Part shown: positions 21,257-30,229 of the stretch, one piece after another
Numbering within the stretch: the stretch's first letter is position 1
How the letters are laid out: each line of letters starts with the position of its first letter
Assembly: GCF_017488845.2 (NCBI RefSeq)
Contig: NZ_CP083372.1
Location: forward strand, 62,001-126,000
Origin: Ensifer canadensis
Lineage (GTDB): Bacteria; Pseudomonadota; Alphaproteobacteria; Rhizobiales; Rhizobiaceae
Reading direction: 5' to 3'
Length of the DNA: 64,000 bases
Made by a program: the position numbers and the translations under genes
The notes under the pieces: model-generated
Seen by the model: only the letters and a program-made list of their open reading frames with translations
Database searches by the model: none
What the model was told of the DNA's origin: nothing

Positions 21257-21493
21257 TCAGAGTCCCGTGGCCCTCGGCAGTGCACGCTTCTCGCGGCGGC
21301 CTTGGACAGAGGCTGGATGTTCATCGCTCCGCGATATTTTGCGACCGTGCGCCCGCCGATATCGACACCTGTCTTCTTGAGGACGTCGACGATGTCGTCG
21401 TCCGAGAGCACCGCTGAGTTCCAGATGACCTATCTGAAGCAGCTGGATTGACTGCATCAGCTGCGGCGTCATAGTCAGCGAATGCGACTGCAT
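21257..21493 (-). pseudogene. rpoN: Internally deleted rpoN (sigma-54) remnant
   Basis: The frame begins SHSLTMTPQLMQSIQLLQ, the activator-interaction Region I of sigma-54. Within a few codons it jumps, with a one-base shift, to LSDDDIVDVLKKTGVDIGG and RTVAKYRGAMNI, the C-terminal RpoN-box region. It then needs another shift to reach VQGRREKRALP. About 400 internal codons are missing. It is not functional and probably derives from a second, symbiotic-plasmid rpoN. Confidence 0.75.
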
Positions 21494-21565
21494 TAAATGA
21501 AGGCTGGGGAAAAGGCCATGCTAACGCGATGCTCCCGTCAATATTGCCGACCCGTGTCCAGTTAG

Positions 21566-21779
21566 GGCGAGTGCATTTTGGAGATTGCGGATATCCCCTT
21601 ACCGTCGAACGCGATCTGACGCAGAGCTGCCATCTTGCTTCCTTTGTTGTTTAAACGAGTTCGGTTGTTCGGGACAAATGAATGCGCACAGTAGGGGCAC
21701 CACTGGGTGATCTTGCAAAAGTCGTGCCAGGCCGAAGGAGTGACCAAATAAAGCTTATAGCCTTTTTTCAGATAGCTAG
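21566..21779 (-). repeat. Second copy of the nifH promoter and first nifH codons
   Basis: This closely matches 20638-20860: the same sigma-54 promoter, leader, ribosome-binding site and ATG (at 21633), then [13 protein letters not shown] before a small deletion scrambles the rest. The copy ends at 21566 at its nifH end and, at the upstream end, at the CTAG target of an IS5-family element. The copy cannot make NifH. Reiterated nif promoters (P1/P2/P3) are known in S. meliloti. Confidence 0.9.
21714..21729 (-). promoter_or_regulatory. Sigma-54 promoter in the duplicated nifH control region
   Basis: The coding strand reads TGGCACGACTTTTGCA, identical to the nifH promoter. No TGT-N10-ACA site can be paired with it, because the IS5-family element begins about 50 bp upstream. 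Confidence 0.9.
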
Positions 21780-21788
21780 GGTCCGGAC

Positions 21789-22216
21789 TCACAACCACCA
21801 GATGACGGCGGCTGCGAGTGCGATTGCCCCCATGAAGTTTTTGATGTTGCGGTCGAAGCGGGTCGCGAGGCGACGCCAGTCCTTGAGGCGACAGAACATG
21901 CGCTCGATGACGTTGCGCTGCTTGTAGATGGCCTTGTCGTATTCATATTGGATTTTGCGGTTCTTGCGCGGCGGGATGACGGCTTGGGTACCACGCTCGT
22001 CGAGCCACTCGCGCAGAGCCTGGCTGTCATAGCCTTTGTCGGCGACGAGTTCGGCGGAGGGTGGCAGAGCTTCGATACAGAGCCTTGCCACCTTGCAATC
22101 GTGGACGTTGCCGGGCGTCAGGAGCAGGACGTGAGGGCGGCCTTTGGCATCGCAGACAGCATGGAGCTTGGTGTTCCGTCCACCTTTGGTGCGGCCGATA
22201 CCATGAGCCAAGGCCC
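21789..22216 (-). pseudogene. IS5-family transposase, C-terminal part
   Basis: Encodes HGIGRTKGGRNTKLHAV, AELVADKGYDSQALREWL and NVIERMFCRLKDWRRLATR, the second catalytic aspartate and the DDE-terminal region. The matching N-terminal part lies at 23756-24080 beyond the inserted IS1111-type element. Confidence 0.88.
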
Positions 22217-22338
22217 CCCTCATATGATGAGTTGTAGGTCAAGGGGATGCGACCATTTTGTAGTCCTTTCTGCGCGATCGACGGTATCCAGTTGCGCCCA
22301 TTTCTCAGTACCGGCATGGCGAGCCTTACCTGTACCAC

Positions 22339-22475
22339 CTCATATCCGGTCGCCGCTCAGGACGGCTGCACCATAATCCCGCATTCGGGGGTTGGGCTCA
22401 GGAGAACGGAACCATTCTTTTAACCGGCGATAGAAGCCATGGGGGGCTTCGGTCCGTTCGCCTGGATCCGTCAGG
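22339..22475 (-). ncRNA. Candidate bridge/seek RNA region of IS1111-type element, copy 1
   Basis: Same sequence as 52633-52769. It lies in the roughly 300-nt non-coding segment after the transposase stop. See the copy at 52633 for conserved blocks. Function is inferred from IS110/IS1111 biology. Confidence 0.5.
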
Positions 22476-22522
22476 CCTGCTCAGGCCCGAGGATTGGGTT
22501 GAGTTACGGTCAAGGGATGTGC

Positions 22523-23677
22523 TCAGGCCTTGGTCATAACGGCTCCCTCAATCTCGACGCCGCTCGTGGCATACTTCCACAAGGCGACGAGCAGTTTGCG
22601 CGCCAAGGCCACGATCGCAATCTTCTTGCCGCGCCCGCCGCTGTGGCTGACGCGTTCATGGAACCAGCGCGTCAGGGCCGAGTCCGGCTGATGGCGCAGC
22701 CAGAGCCAGGCCAGCTGGATCATCATCGTGCGCAGCCTCGGATTGCCTGCCTTCGAGACGCCTTGCTCGCGATCGATTGAGCCGCTTCGCCACGGCGAAG
22801 GTGCGAGCCCGGCATAGGCTGCGATCTGGCGTCGGTTGTCGAACTGGCGGAACAGCCCTTCGCAAGTCAGGATGTTTGCAATCTCCGCGCCAATGCCCTT
22901 GATGCCTTTGAGCATCGCCTGTGGCGCGGTACTATCCGCCGCGGCACACTGCGCATCGCGCTCGGCTTCGACGGCTTTGATCTGCTCGTTCACCAATTCG
23001 AGCCGATCGAGTTCACGACTGAGCTGCGCCGTCAGATGGGCAGGCAGCAGCCGGCCATCTCCCGTCCGCAATTCCTCCAAGCGTTCACGCCGGTCGCGAC
23101 GCGTCGGCTCATAACCTCGGACGCCAATGCTGAAGAGCAGGCCTTTGATCCGGTTGACGTGCCTTTTGCGCTCCTCGATCAGAGCTTTGCGCTCCCGGCC
23201 GATCCGACGCTGGTCCTCCTCTTCAAGCGTCGGCACACGCACCATCGAGCAGACCCGCGGTTCACCGCGCATCCACGCCATCAGCGTGCGAACCAGAGTC
23301 TCCCCATCGATGCGGTCGGTCTTCGCCCGGCGCTGCCGGCGCGACACCGCGACCGATGCGGCATCGACGACATGGCTCGTGATCCAGCCTTCCGCTTCGA
23401 GCGCGCGGTGTATCCAGAAACCATCGAGCCCCGCCTCCTGGATGACAACCACGGGGTAGAGCCTGCCCTCCCGCACCTGCGCCTTCTCGCGCAAGAGGTT
23501 CAAGCATGCCAGCAATGCAGGCAGGTCGCCGCCGGGTACCGAATGACGCGACATCTTCTCGCTGCCAGGCGATAGCGACGTCACCAGCCACGTCGACTTC
23601 GACAGTTCCAACGAGATGAAAATCGCGCCAAGATCAACTCGGATAGCGGCAAGTGGCGAGGCTGGTTCTGCTGTCAT
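22523..23677 (-). CDS. IS110/IS1111-type transposase, copy 1
   Basis: A 384-residue DEDD transposase. The N-terminal RuvC-like domain begins LAAIRVDLGAIFISLELSKS and contains RRQRRAKTDRIDGETLVR. The C-terminal Transposase_20 domain contains LKGIKGIGAEIANILTCEG, AAYAGLAPSPW and SKAGNPRLRTMMIQLAW. The start at 23677 follows GGAGGG. A longer ATG at 23743 has no ribosome-binding site and nears the element end. It is identical to the second copy. Confidence 0.93.
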   Translation of the reverse strand: MTAEPASPLAAIRVDLGAIFISLELSKSTWLVTSLSPGSEKMSRHSVPGGDLPALLACLNLLREKAQVREGRLYPVVVIQEAGLDGFWIHRALEAEGWITSHVVDAASVAVSRRQRRAKTDRIDGETLVRTLMAWMRGEPRVCSMVRVPTLEEEDQRRIGRERKALIEERKRHVNRIKGLLFSIGVRGYEPTRRDRRERLEELRTGDGRLLPAHLTAQLSRELDRLELVNEQIKAVEAERDAQCAAADSTAPQAMLKGIKGIGAEIANILTCEGLFRQFDNRRQIAAYAGLAPSPWRSGSIDREQGVSKAGNPRLRTMMIQLAWLWLRHQPDSALTRWFHERVSHSGGRGKKIAIVALARKLLVALWKYATSGVEIEGAVMTKA

Positions 23678-23755
23678 GGCAAGTCCCTCCAGAGTGGTTG
23701 GTAGCAAACCGACTCTGATCTCCCACAGGCCGCTGTCCACCACTCATCATGGGAT

Positions 23756-24080
23756 CTTTTCCTCCACCCGCACAGCGGTGGACCTTGATGCAACTGCTGT
23801 CGATGAACAGTCGATCCGGCGCATCATCGGCCCCTGCGAGCGCACTGAAGATGCCTTCCCAGATGCCGCGTTCGGACCAGCGGACGAAGCGGTTGTAGAG
23901 TGTCTTCTTCGGTCCATAGACATCTGCGCAATCCGCCCAGCGGCCACCACAGCGCAGCGCATGGACGATCCCGCTCAAGACCCGGCGGTCATCCACGCGC
24001 GGCTTGCCTCGCACATCTGTCGGCAAAAGCGGCTCTATCCGCTCCCACTGCGCGTCGGAAAACCAAAAGAAATCAGACAT
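23756..24080 (-). pseudogene. IS5-family transposase, N-terminal part
   Basis: From MSDFFWFSDAQWERIEPLLP to DRLFIDSSCIKVHRC and GGGK, i.e. the N-terminal domain and first catalytic aspartate, then interrupted by the IS1111-type element. Confidence 0.88.
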
Positions 24081-24157
24081 GCAACCGCCTCCTCGCTGAG
24101 GCGAGTGAATCACGTCGCAGTGCGCAAGGAAACCCACTTATTGGGTCCGGACCCTAG

Positions 24158-24447
24158 AATCCTGCTTTACGGATAATTGATGTTTGGGTGTTTGATCCAG
24201 GCTTTGATGATGCCTTATCATCGCCGCTTGGAGCAGCGGCACTATCGGACACGTCTACATGGCAGACCACGCGGACAGAGGCAGTCCTTCGAGCGATACA
24301 AAGCAGTCAACACAGCCTGAGGCTGCTTTAAGCGTTCTGGCGCTGTCAGCCCTCCAATAGATGCGATACGCGACATTCGAAGCATACACCGGGAACATTG
24401 CCAGTACGTTGTAACGGACCCTCACCAGCAATTCGCTCGTCGCGCGC
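24158..24447. other. No recognisable gene
   Basis: The sequence between the IS5-family right end and the operon end shows no supportable frame. Confidence 0.45.
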
Positions 24448-25920
24448 TCAAATACTGAGGCAAAGATACTTGGTTTCCACATAGTCATCGATGCCGTATT
24501 TGGAGCCTTCGCGGCCTTGCCCCGACTGCTTGACACCGCCGAAGGGAGCTACTTCCGTAGAGATCAGGCCTGTATTGATGCCCACCATGCCGTATTCTAG
24601 CGCTTCCGCCACGCGGAATACCTTACTCACATCCTTGGAGTAAAAATAGGATGCTAAGCCGAACTCGGTGTTGTTGGCCATACTGACAACTTCATTCTCG
24701 GTCTCGAACTTGAAGAGCGGCGCGACGGGACCGAACGTCTCCTCGCGAGCAATCTTCATGTCCATGGTGGCTCCGGTCAGGACGGTCGGCTCGAAAAACA
24801 AACCGCCCCGCGCATTGCCGCCCAGAACCAGATCGGCACCCTTCGTCACGGCGTCCCGGATATGTTCCTCGACCTTGGCGAGAGCCTTTTCCGAGATCAG
24901 CGGGCCAGCGTCGACGTCCGGCTCAAACCCGTCGCCGATCGTCATCTCGCTAACCTTGGCAGTCAGCCTCGCGGCAAAGGCGTCGTAAATTCCGGCCTGC
25001 ACGAAAAGCCTATTGGCGCAGACGCAGGTCTGCCCGTTGTTGCGGTACTTGGCGACCATGGCGCCTTCGACAGCGGCGTCGAGATCGGCGTCGTCAAAGA
25101 CGATGAACGGCGCGTTGCCTCCGAGTTCCAAGCCCAGCTTCATGATCTGGTCGGCGCCCTGGCGCATCAATATTTTGCCGACATTGGTGGAGCCGGTGAA
25201 GGTCAGCTTGCGAACCTTGTCATTGGCACACATTTCCTTGCCAACTTCCGCGGAATCGGTCGACAGGATAACGTTGAAGACTCCGGCAGGCAGGCCGGCG
25301 CGCTCTGCGAGCAAGGCTATCGCCAGTGCCGACAGCGGCGTCTCCGCGGCAGGCTTCGAAACCACTGCGCAGCCTGCGGCAGCGGCAGGCGCCAGTTTTC
25401 GGGCGAGCATCGCATTCGGAAAATTCCACGGCGTGATCGCCGCCACGACCCCGATCGGCTGTTTGAGGACGATGATGCGCTTGTCCGGCTGGTGGCCCGG
25501 AATCGTGTCGCCGTAGACACGCTTCGCCTCCTCGCCAAACCACTCGACGTAAGACGCGCCGTAGAGAATCTCGCCCTTCGCCTCCGTAAGCGGCTTACCC
25601 ATTTCCATCGTCAGGATGGTGGCGAGGTCTTCGGCATTGGCAATCACGAGGTCGTACAGGTTGCGCAGCACCGCGGCGCGTTCCTTGCCCGTCTTCTCCG
25701 CCCATGCCCTTTGCGCCGCGTGGGCCGCATCGATCGCACGTGCGGTTTCGGACCGACTCATGTCGGGCAAGATGGCGATGACCTCGCCGGTCGCCGGATT
25801 GCTGACATCGAACGTCTTGCCGCTGTCGCTTCTGTCAAGCCATTCGGCGCCGATCAAACCCTTATCGACAGCGAGGCTGGGATCCTTCAGTTTGACGAGC
25901 AGTGTTTCCGAAATCGTCAT
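24448..25920 (-). CDS. gabD: Succinate-semialdehyde dehydrogenase
   Basis: A 490-residue NAD(P)-dependent aldehyde dehydrogenase of the GabD type, oxidising succinate semialdehyde to succinate. The N-terminal substrate region has YVEWFGEEAKRVYGDTIP, the cofactor site ITPWNFPNAM, the general base Glu 265 in LELGGNAPF and the nucleophile Cys 299 in NNGQTCVCANR. The adjacent second cysteine is typical of redox-sensitive GabD enzymes. The start at 25920 follows GGAGACC; the upstream extension is antisense to the ABC gene end. It is the last gene of the catabolic operon, where it would convert the end-product of trigonelline ring cleavage (the TgnE role). Confidence 0.93.
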   Translation of the reverse strand: MTISETLLVKLKDPSLAVDKGLIGAEWLDRSDSGKTFDVSNPATGEVIAILPDMSRSETARAIDAAHAAQRAWAEKTGKERAAVLRNLYDLVIANAEDLATILTMEMGKPLTEAKGEILYGASYVEWFGEEAKRVYGDTIPGHQPDKRIIVLKQPIGVVAAITPWNFPNAMLARKLAPAAAAGCAVVSKPAAETPLSALAIALLAERAGLPAGVFNVILSTDSAEVGKEMCANDKVRKLTFTGSTNVGKILMRQGADQIMKLGLELGGNAPFIVFDDADLDAAVEGAMVAKYRNNGQTCVCANRLFVQAGIYDAFAARLTAKVSEMTIGDGFEPDVDAGPLISEKALAKVEEHIRDAVTKGADLVLGGNARGGLFFEPTVLTGATMDMKIAREETFGPVAPLFKFETENEVVSMANNTEFGLASYFYSKDVSKVFRVAEALEYGMVGINTGLISTEVAPFGGVKQSGQGREGSKYGIDDYVETKYLCLSI

Positions 25921-25999
25921 GCGTAGGTCTCCTGGTGCGTCGCCTTGTTTCCGGGCCGCTACTGTTCCATCGCCCGGCGTCCCACAAATAGCGGCTATT

Positions 26000-27079
26000 T
26001 CACTGACCGAAAACGTGCGCCGACCCGGCATCGAATCTGAGCCAAACGGCATCTCCCCGATTGAGTCCCGAGATCGCTTCATGACCGAAGGGAAGGCGGA
26101 CGGACAGGTCGTTGCCTTTGCGGGTTTTCGTGGCCACATGGACGTTGTTGCCGAGGAAGGTGATATCGCTGACCGTGACCGGCAACCCGATGTCTGACTT
26201 CGTCTTTGACAACAGTAGCCGCTCCGGCCTCAGCATAAGCGCCGCTTTGCTCCCCGAAGAAGCAGTCCCATGAAGCGGAATGTTCGAAATGGTCATGGAA
26301 CCGCACACAGCAATATCGGCTCGGCCATTGACCGTCGAGACCACGTCGCAAGGGAGAAAATCGCTGTCGCCGATAAACTCGGCCACGAACCGAGTGGCCG
26401 GGTTGGCGTATAGTTCCGGCCCTGTGCCGATCTGATCGATCACGCCCTTTGAGAAAACGGCAATGCGATCGGAAAGACGAAGTGCCTCCTCCTGGTCATG
26501 CGTGACATACAAGATTGTGACTTCCGTCTGCTGGTGGATCCGGCGGATTTCGTGCTGGATCTCCTCGCGCAGCTTTTTGTCGAGGGCAGAAAGCGGCTCA
26601 TCCATCAGCAGCACTGGCGGGTCATAGGCGAGTGCGCGGGCCAAGGCCACACGCTGCTGCTGGCCGCCGGACATCTGCGCGGGCTTACGGTCCTCAAAGC
26701 CTTCCAACCGGACGAGCTTCAGCATCGCGCGCACCTTGGCGTCGATCTCCGCCTTCCGAAGACGCCTGACCTTTAGCGGAAAGGCGATATTCTCGCCGAC
26801 GGAAAGATGCGGAAACAGCGTGTAGCGCTGGAACACCATGCCGATATTGCGTTTGTGCGAAGGCGTCGCCAGCAGCGTTTCGCCATTTAGCAAGATGTCC
26901 CCGCGCGTCGGGTTCTCAAAGCCGGCCAGGATGTAAAGCGTCGTGCTTTTTCCGGATCCCGAAGGGCCAAGAAAGGTCAGGAATTCCCCCTGTGCAACAT
27001 CGATAGTAACATCTTGCACGGCCGTCACCGGGCCATACTCCTTGCGGATGCCGCGAATCTGCAGGAAGGGTCTATTCAT
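26000..27079 (-). CDS. ABC transporter ATPase, PotA-like
   Basis: A 359-residue ATPase of the polyamine/opine/quaternary-amine importer group. Walker A is GPSGSGKST, the Q-loop MVFQRYTLFPH, the signature MSGGQQQRVALARAL, Walker B LLMDEPLSALD, and the H-loop YVTHDQEEA. A C-terminal TOBE domain (about 270-359) follows. Its start overlaps the stop of the upstream permease gene by 4 bp. With the neighbouring permeases and binding protein it forms one importer, probably for trigonelline given the enzymes in the operon (inference). Confidence 0.93.
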   Translation of the reverse strand: MNRPFLQIRGIRKEYGPVTAVQDVTIDVAQGEFLTFLGPSGSGKSTTLYILAGFENPTRGDILLNGETLLATPSHKRNIGMVFQRYTLFPHLSVGENIAFPLKVRRLRKAEIDAKVRAMLKLVRLEGFEDRKPAQMSGGQQQRVALARALAYDPPVLLMDEPLSALDKKLREEIQHEIRRIHQQTEVTILYVTHDQEEALRLSDRIAVFSKGVIDQIGTGPELYANPATRFVAEFIGDSDFLPCDVVSTVNGRADIAVCGSMTISNIPLHGTASSGSKAALMLRPERLLLSKTKSDIGLPVTVSDITFLGNNVHVATKTRKGNDLSVRLPFGHEAISGLNRGDAVWLRFDAGSAHVFGQ

Positions 27080-27876
27080 GATTTTAATCCTTTACGGACG
27101 ATGGCGACGAGCACCATCAAAAGTACTGTCAAGAGGATGAGAAGCGTGGAGGCGGCGGCAACGACCGGCGTTAAATCCTGGCGCAAGGTCGACCAAACCT
27201 TTACGGGAAGCGTCTGAAGCGTCGGGCTCGCCATGAAAATCGCGACGACCACTTCGTCCCAAGAGGTGAGGAAGGAAAATATTGCCGCTGAGAAGACGCC
27301 GTGGCTGATGGCCGGCAGCGTCACACGGATTTTGGCTTCGAAAGGCGAAGCGCCGCACAGAACGGCGGCATCCTCAATCGATTTATCAAAGCCCTCGAGC
27401 GCATTTGTGATCGACAAGATTGAGAACGGCAGTGCCAGCACCAGATGGGAAATGACGAAGCCGGTGAGGGTTCCATTGAGACCGATCTGCAGGAAGAAGG
27501 CGTATAGCGCCACGGCTAGCACGACGACGGGCAGGATCATCGGCGTCAGAAATAGCGCCTTCAACGCTTCCCGAAACAAGAACCGCCCGCGGTTCAGACC
27601 GAAAGAAGTGACTAGACCGAGAAGGACCGACAGCACCGTAACGATGATTGCGATGCGGAAGCTCGTCCAGGCGGAGTCCAGCCAACGGGGATCTTCGAGT
27701 AGCTCCTGGTACCACCTGAGCGTCCAACCGGGCGGCGGGAATATTAGCCATTGCGACGAACCGAAGGAGAGTGCCGCTATGAATAGGATGGGGAGGAGCA
27801 GGAAGGCAGTTGTCAGCAACGTGATGCCGATGAGAACGAGCTTCCACCAGCCCAGACGGTCGAAATTCAGGAGCAT
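27076..27876 (-). CDS. ABC transporter permease, PotC-like
   Basis: A 266-residue inner-membrane permease with about six hydrophobic segments, beginning WWKLVLIGITLLTTAFLLLP. The EAA loop that contacts the ATPase reads LEGFDKSIEDAAVLCGASP. The gene starts 1 bp after the stop of the partner permease and overlaps the ATPase gene. PotC-like second permease of the importer. Confidence 0.92.
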   Translation of the reverse strand: MLLNFDRLGWWKLVLIGITLLTTAFLLLPILFIAALSFGSSQWLIFPPPGWTLRWYQELLEDPRWLDSAWTSFRIAIIVTVLSVLLGLVTSFGLNRGRFLFREALKALFLTPMILPVVVLAVALYAFFLQIGLNGTLTGFVISHLVLALPFSILSITNALEGFDKSIEDAAVLCGASPFEAKIRVTLPAISHGVFSAAIFSFLTSWDEVVVAIFMASPTLQTLPVKVWSTLRQDLTPVVAAASTLLILLTVLLMVLVAIVRKGLKS

Positions 27877-27877
27877 G

Positions 27878-28753
27878 TCAGCGCCCTCCCATCCGGTTTG
27901 TGCCGAAGAAACGAAGCTGCACGGCGTACAGCGCTAGGGTGACGACCAGAAGCACCAGGGCCGCGGCGCCGCCCATGCCCCAGTTGACGAGAGACTGGAC
28001 GAACTGTGCGATGAGCTCCGCGAGCATCATGTTCGAAGTACCGCCGAGCAGCGCCGGCGTAACGAAGTAGCCGAGCGACATCACGAAGACCATAAGCGCA
28101 CCTGCCGCCATGCCCGGCATTGCGAGCGGCAGCAGCACGCGCACGAGCGACTGCCAGCGATTGGCGCCACAAAGAGCAGCCGCCTGCAGGATGGCAGGAT
28201 CGATCTTCCGGATGACGCCATAGAGCGGCAGGATGATGAAGGGCAACATGATGTAGGTCATGCCGATCGTCACTCCCGTCAGATTGTTGACGAGCGGAAG
28301 CGGCGTATCGATGAGCCCCATTCCAAGCAGCATCTTGTTGATGACACCTGTGCGCTGAAGCAACACCATCCACGCGTAAGTACGCGCAAGAAGGTTCGTC
28401 CACATGGATAGAAGCAGAATGGCGAACACAATGGATGCCGCGCGGCTAGGCATGATGGCCAGTGCCCAGGCGACAGGAAAGCCGATCAGCAACGATACAA
28501 GTGTGACGAGGCTAGAAACGATGAAGGTGTTTGCGAATATTCGCAGGTAGGTTGATGAGCCCAGCAATTCGGCATAGTTGCCGAGACCCGGCACCGGCTC
28601 TGTGACGCTACGCGTTAACAGCATGGCGACCGGCATGACGAAGAACAGGATCAGCAGCCCTAGGGCTGGCAATGTCAGGTCAAAGTCGGTCAGCCGCCGG
28701 ACCTGTGCAGGCGAATTCGGTCTCCCACTCCCGGTTTCGGTCTGCGATACCAT
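27878..28753 (-). CDS. ABC transporter permease, PotB-like
   Basis: A 291-residue permease with six hydrophobic segments. The first is LPALGLLILFFVMPVAMLL after a polar N terminus of about 30 residues. The EAA loop reads IRKIDPAILQAAALCGANR. Partner of the PotC-like permease directly downstream; 92 bp separate it from the binding-protein gene. Confidence 0.92.
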   Translation of the reverse strand: MVSQTETGSGRPNSPAQVRRLTDFDLTLPALGLLILFFVMPVAMLLTRSVTEPVPGLGNYAELLGSSTYLRIFANTFIVSSLVTLVSLLIGFPVAWALAIMPSRAASIVFAILLLSMWTNLLARTYAWMVLLQRTGVINKMLLGMGLIDTPLPLVNNLTGVTIGMTYIMLPFIILPLYGVIRKIDPAILQAAALCGANRWQSLVRVLLPLAMPGMAAGALMVFVMSLGYFVTPALLGGTSNMMLAELIAQFVQSLVNWGMGGAAALVLLVVTLALYAVQLRFFGTNRMGGR

Positions 28754-28845
28754 TGTTTCTCCTCCCTAAACGCAAGGCGCGCCGCTTTCCGGCTGCCGGA
28801 GCGACCGGAAGAACGCCACAACGTCCTTCCAGCCGTTCCCAATGA

Positions 28846-29856
28846 TTACTTCGCCTGCCAGGCGTACCAGCGCTCGCCGATGGCATCGCGATTCTCGGCC
28901 CAGTAGTTCATGTCCGCATTCACTTGGCTTGCCGTCTGCGCGTCCGGCAGGGTCTTTGCCAATTCCGGATCCATCATCTTAGGCGAATCCAGGTTGATCG
29001 GCGCGTATCCGGTGATCTTTGCAAGGTCGGCCTGAGCTTCTGGCGATGTGGCGAGCGCTATGAACTGCATCGCCGCTTCCTTGTTCTTCGAGCCCTTGGG
29101 GACTACGAGAGCGTCGGCGGCGGTGATGTTCTGTTCCCAGGAAGTCTCGACATTGATGCCGCTTTGCGCGAGCGCCGTCATGCGGCCGTTCCAGACGCTA
29201 CCGAAAGGCGCTTCGGCGGAGGCGAGGAGCTGTTGCGACTGCGCGCCGCCTGACCACCAGATGATGTCGGACTTAATCGTGTCGAGCTTCTTGAAAGCGC
29301 GATCCAGATCGAGCGGATAGAGTTTATCGGGCGATACACCGTCGGCAAGCAGGGCGGCCTCGATGACACCCGGCGCGGACCACTTGTAGAAGGCGCGCAT
29401 CCCTGGGAATTTCTGGGCGTCGAAGAGGTCCGCCCAGGTCTTAGGGCAGGCATCGACCGCATCCTTGTTGCAACCTATGACGAAGGAATAATAGAAGCTG
29501 CCAACCGAATAATCAGTGACGAAGCGCGGATCGAGCTTGGACTTGTCGATGATAGAGAAGTCGAGTTTCTCGAGGAGGTCCTTTTTGCCGGCCTGAGCGG
29601 CGTAATCGCCCTCGACGTCGACGACGTCCCAGGTGACGGCATTCGCCTCGACCATAGCCTTCAGCTTGCCGTAATCGGTCGGCCCGTCCTGCAGTACGTT
29701 AATGCCGGTCTTTTCGGTGAACTTATCGGCCCAGGCAGCCTTCTGGGCGTCCTGTGTCGTGCCGCCCCAGCTCGAAAAGACGAGATCGGCAGCCGTCGCC
29801 GGCATCGCTGTAGCAATCGTCGCGGCAGTGGCCGCCAAAACAAATATCCTATTCAT
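28846..29856 (-). CDS. Periplasmic substrate-binding protein, PotD/PotF-like
   Basis: A 336-residue periplasmic binding protein. Residues 1-22 (MNRIFVLAATAATIATAMP then ATA) are a Sec signal peptide with an AxA cleavage site, followed by DLVFSSWGGTTQDAQKAAW, the usual start of spermidine/putrescine-type family 1 binding proteins. The ligand-site aromatic stretch IIWWSGGAQSQQLLAS is present. The start at 29856 is preceded by AAGGGAAC. Family members bind polyamines and also other small cationic amines; here trigonelline or a related betaine is plausible but unproven. Confidence 0.92.
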   Translation of the reverse strand: MNRIFVLAATAATIATAMPATAADLVFSSWGGTTQDAQKAAWADKFTEKTGINVLQDGPTDYGKLKAMVEANAVTWDVVDVEGDYAAQAGKKDLLEKLDFSIIDKSKLDPRFVTDYSVGSFYYSFVIGCNKDAVDACPKTWADLFDAQKFPGMRAFYKWSAPGVIEAALLADGVSPDKLYPLDLDRAFKKLDTIKSDIIWWSGGAQSQQLLASAEAPFGSVWNGRMTALAQSGINVETSWEQNITAADALVVPKGSKNKEAAMQFIALATSPEAQADLAKITGYAPINLDSPKMMDPELAKTLPDAQTASQVNADMNYWAENRDAIGERWYAWQAK

Positions 29857-29893
29857 GTTCCCTTGCTCCGTGTTCCGGTTTTGCTTGGTTGTT

Positions 29894-30229
29894 CTAAGAC
29901 GCGACGGCACCTGTCGGCGAAAATCGTGCCGCCCTCATGATCTTATTTTCAGCGACTTCTATCAGGTCGCGTATTTTGGGAAGAAAATCCCGCCAGGCCG
30001 CATCGTTCATGAGTGCGGCTCGCCGACGCTCGCGCTCATCGAGGCTCGGATAAGCCCAGATATGGACGATCTCGTTGATCGGCCCGATTTCGGAGAAGAA
30101 GTAGCCGACAAGTTCGCCGAGATGCTTCCTCTGGATGGCTATCCCTTCTTCCTCGACCACCTTCAGGTAGGTAGGGATCGCGCCATTCCTCAGCCGATAG
30201 GTGCGGATCTCGTAAAACATCGCTCTCAC
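29894..30229 (-). CDS. NIPSNAP-family protein
   Basis: An 111-residue NIPSNAP-domain protein (ferredoxin-like dimeric alpha/beta fold): FYEIRTYRLRNGAIPTYLKV, then GPINEIVHIWAYPSLDERE and MNDAAWRDFLPKIRDLI. NIPSNAP proteins often accompany catabolic operons without a known reaction. It overlaps the end of the aldehyde dehydrogenase gene. The true start may be the ATG at 30220 (MFYEIRTYRL). In the described trigonelline pathway a conserved hypothetical protein assists the last step; this or the AA_synth protein could play such a part. Confidence 0.85.
   Translation of the reverse strand: MRAMFYEIRTYRLRNGAIPTYLKVVEEEGIAIQRKHLGELVGYFFSEIGPINEIVHIWAYPSLDERERRRAALMNDAAWRDFLPKIRDLIEVAENKIMRAARFSPTGAVAS

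Larger units (their letters stand above)
22217..23755 (-). mobile_element. IS110/IS1111-type element, copy 1
   Basis: A 1,539-bp element identical in protein to the copy at 51353-52891. Subterminal inverted repeats ATGATGAG and CTCATCAT lie a few bases inside the ends. It sits inside the conserved lysine-glycine codons of an IS5-family transposase. Confidence 0.88.
21780..24153 (-). mobile_element. IS5-family element interrupted by an IS1111-type element
   Basis: Inverted ends GGTCCGGAC (21780) and GTCCGGACC (24153), flanked by CTAG on both sides (21776-21779 and 24154-24157), define the outer element. Its transposase is split at 22216/23756 by the inner element. Confidence 0.88.

Noticed and set aside
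20860..21411. 183-codon minus-strand frame upstream of nifH
   Set aside because: Only its first about 30 codons (RpoN-box region) are real; the rest runs through unrelated non-coding DNA and the nifH control region.
24862..25926. 354-codon frame antisense to gabD
   Set aside because: High-GC shadow frame of a well-supported aldehyde dehydrogenase; no domain recognisable.
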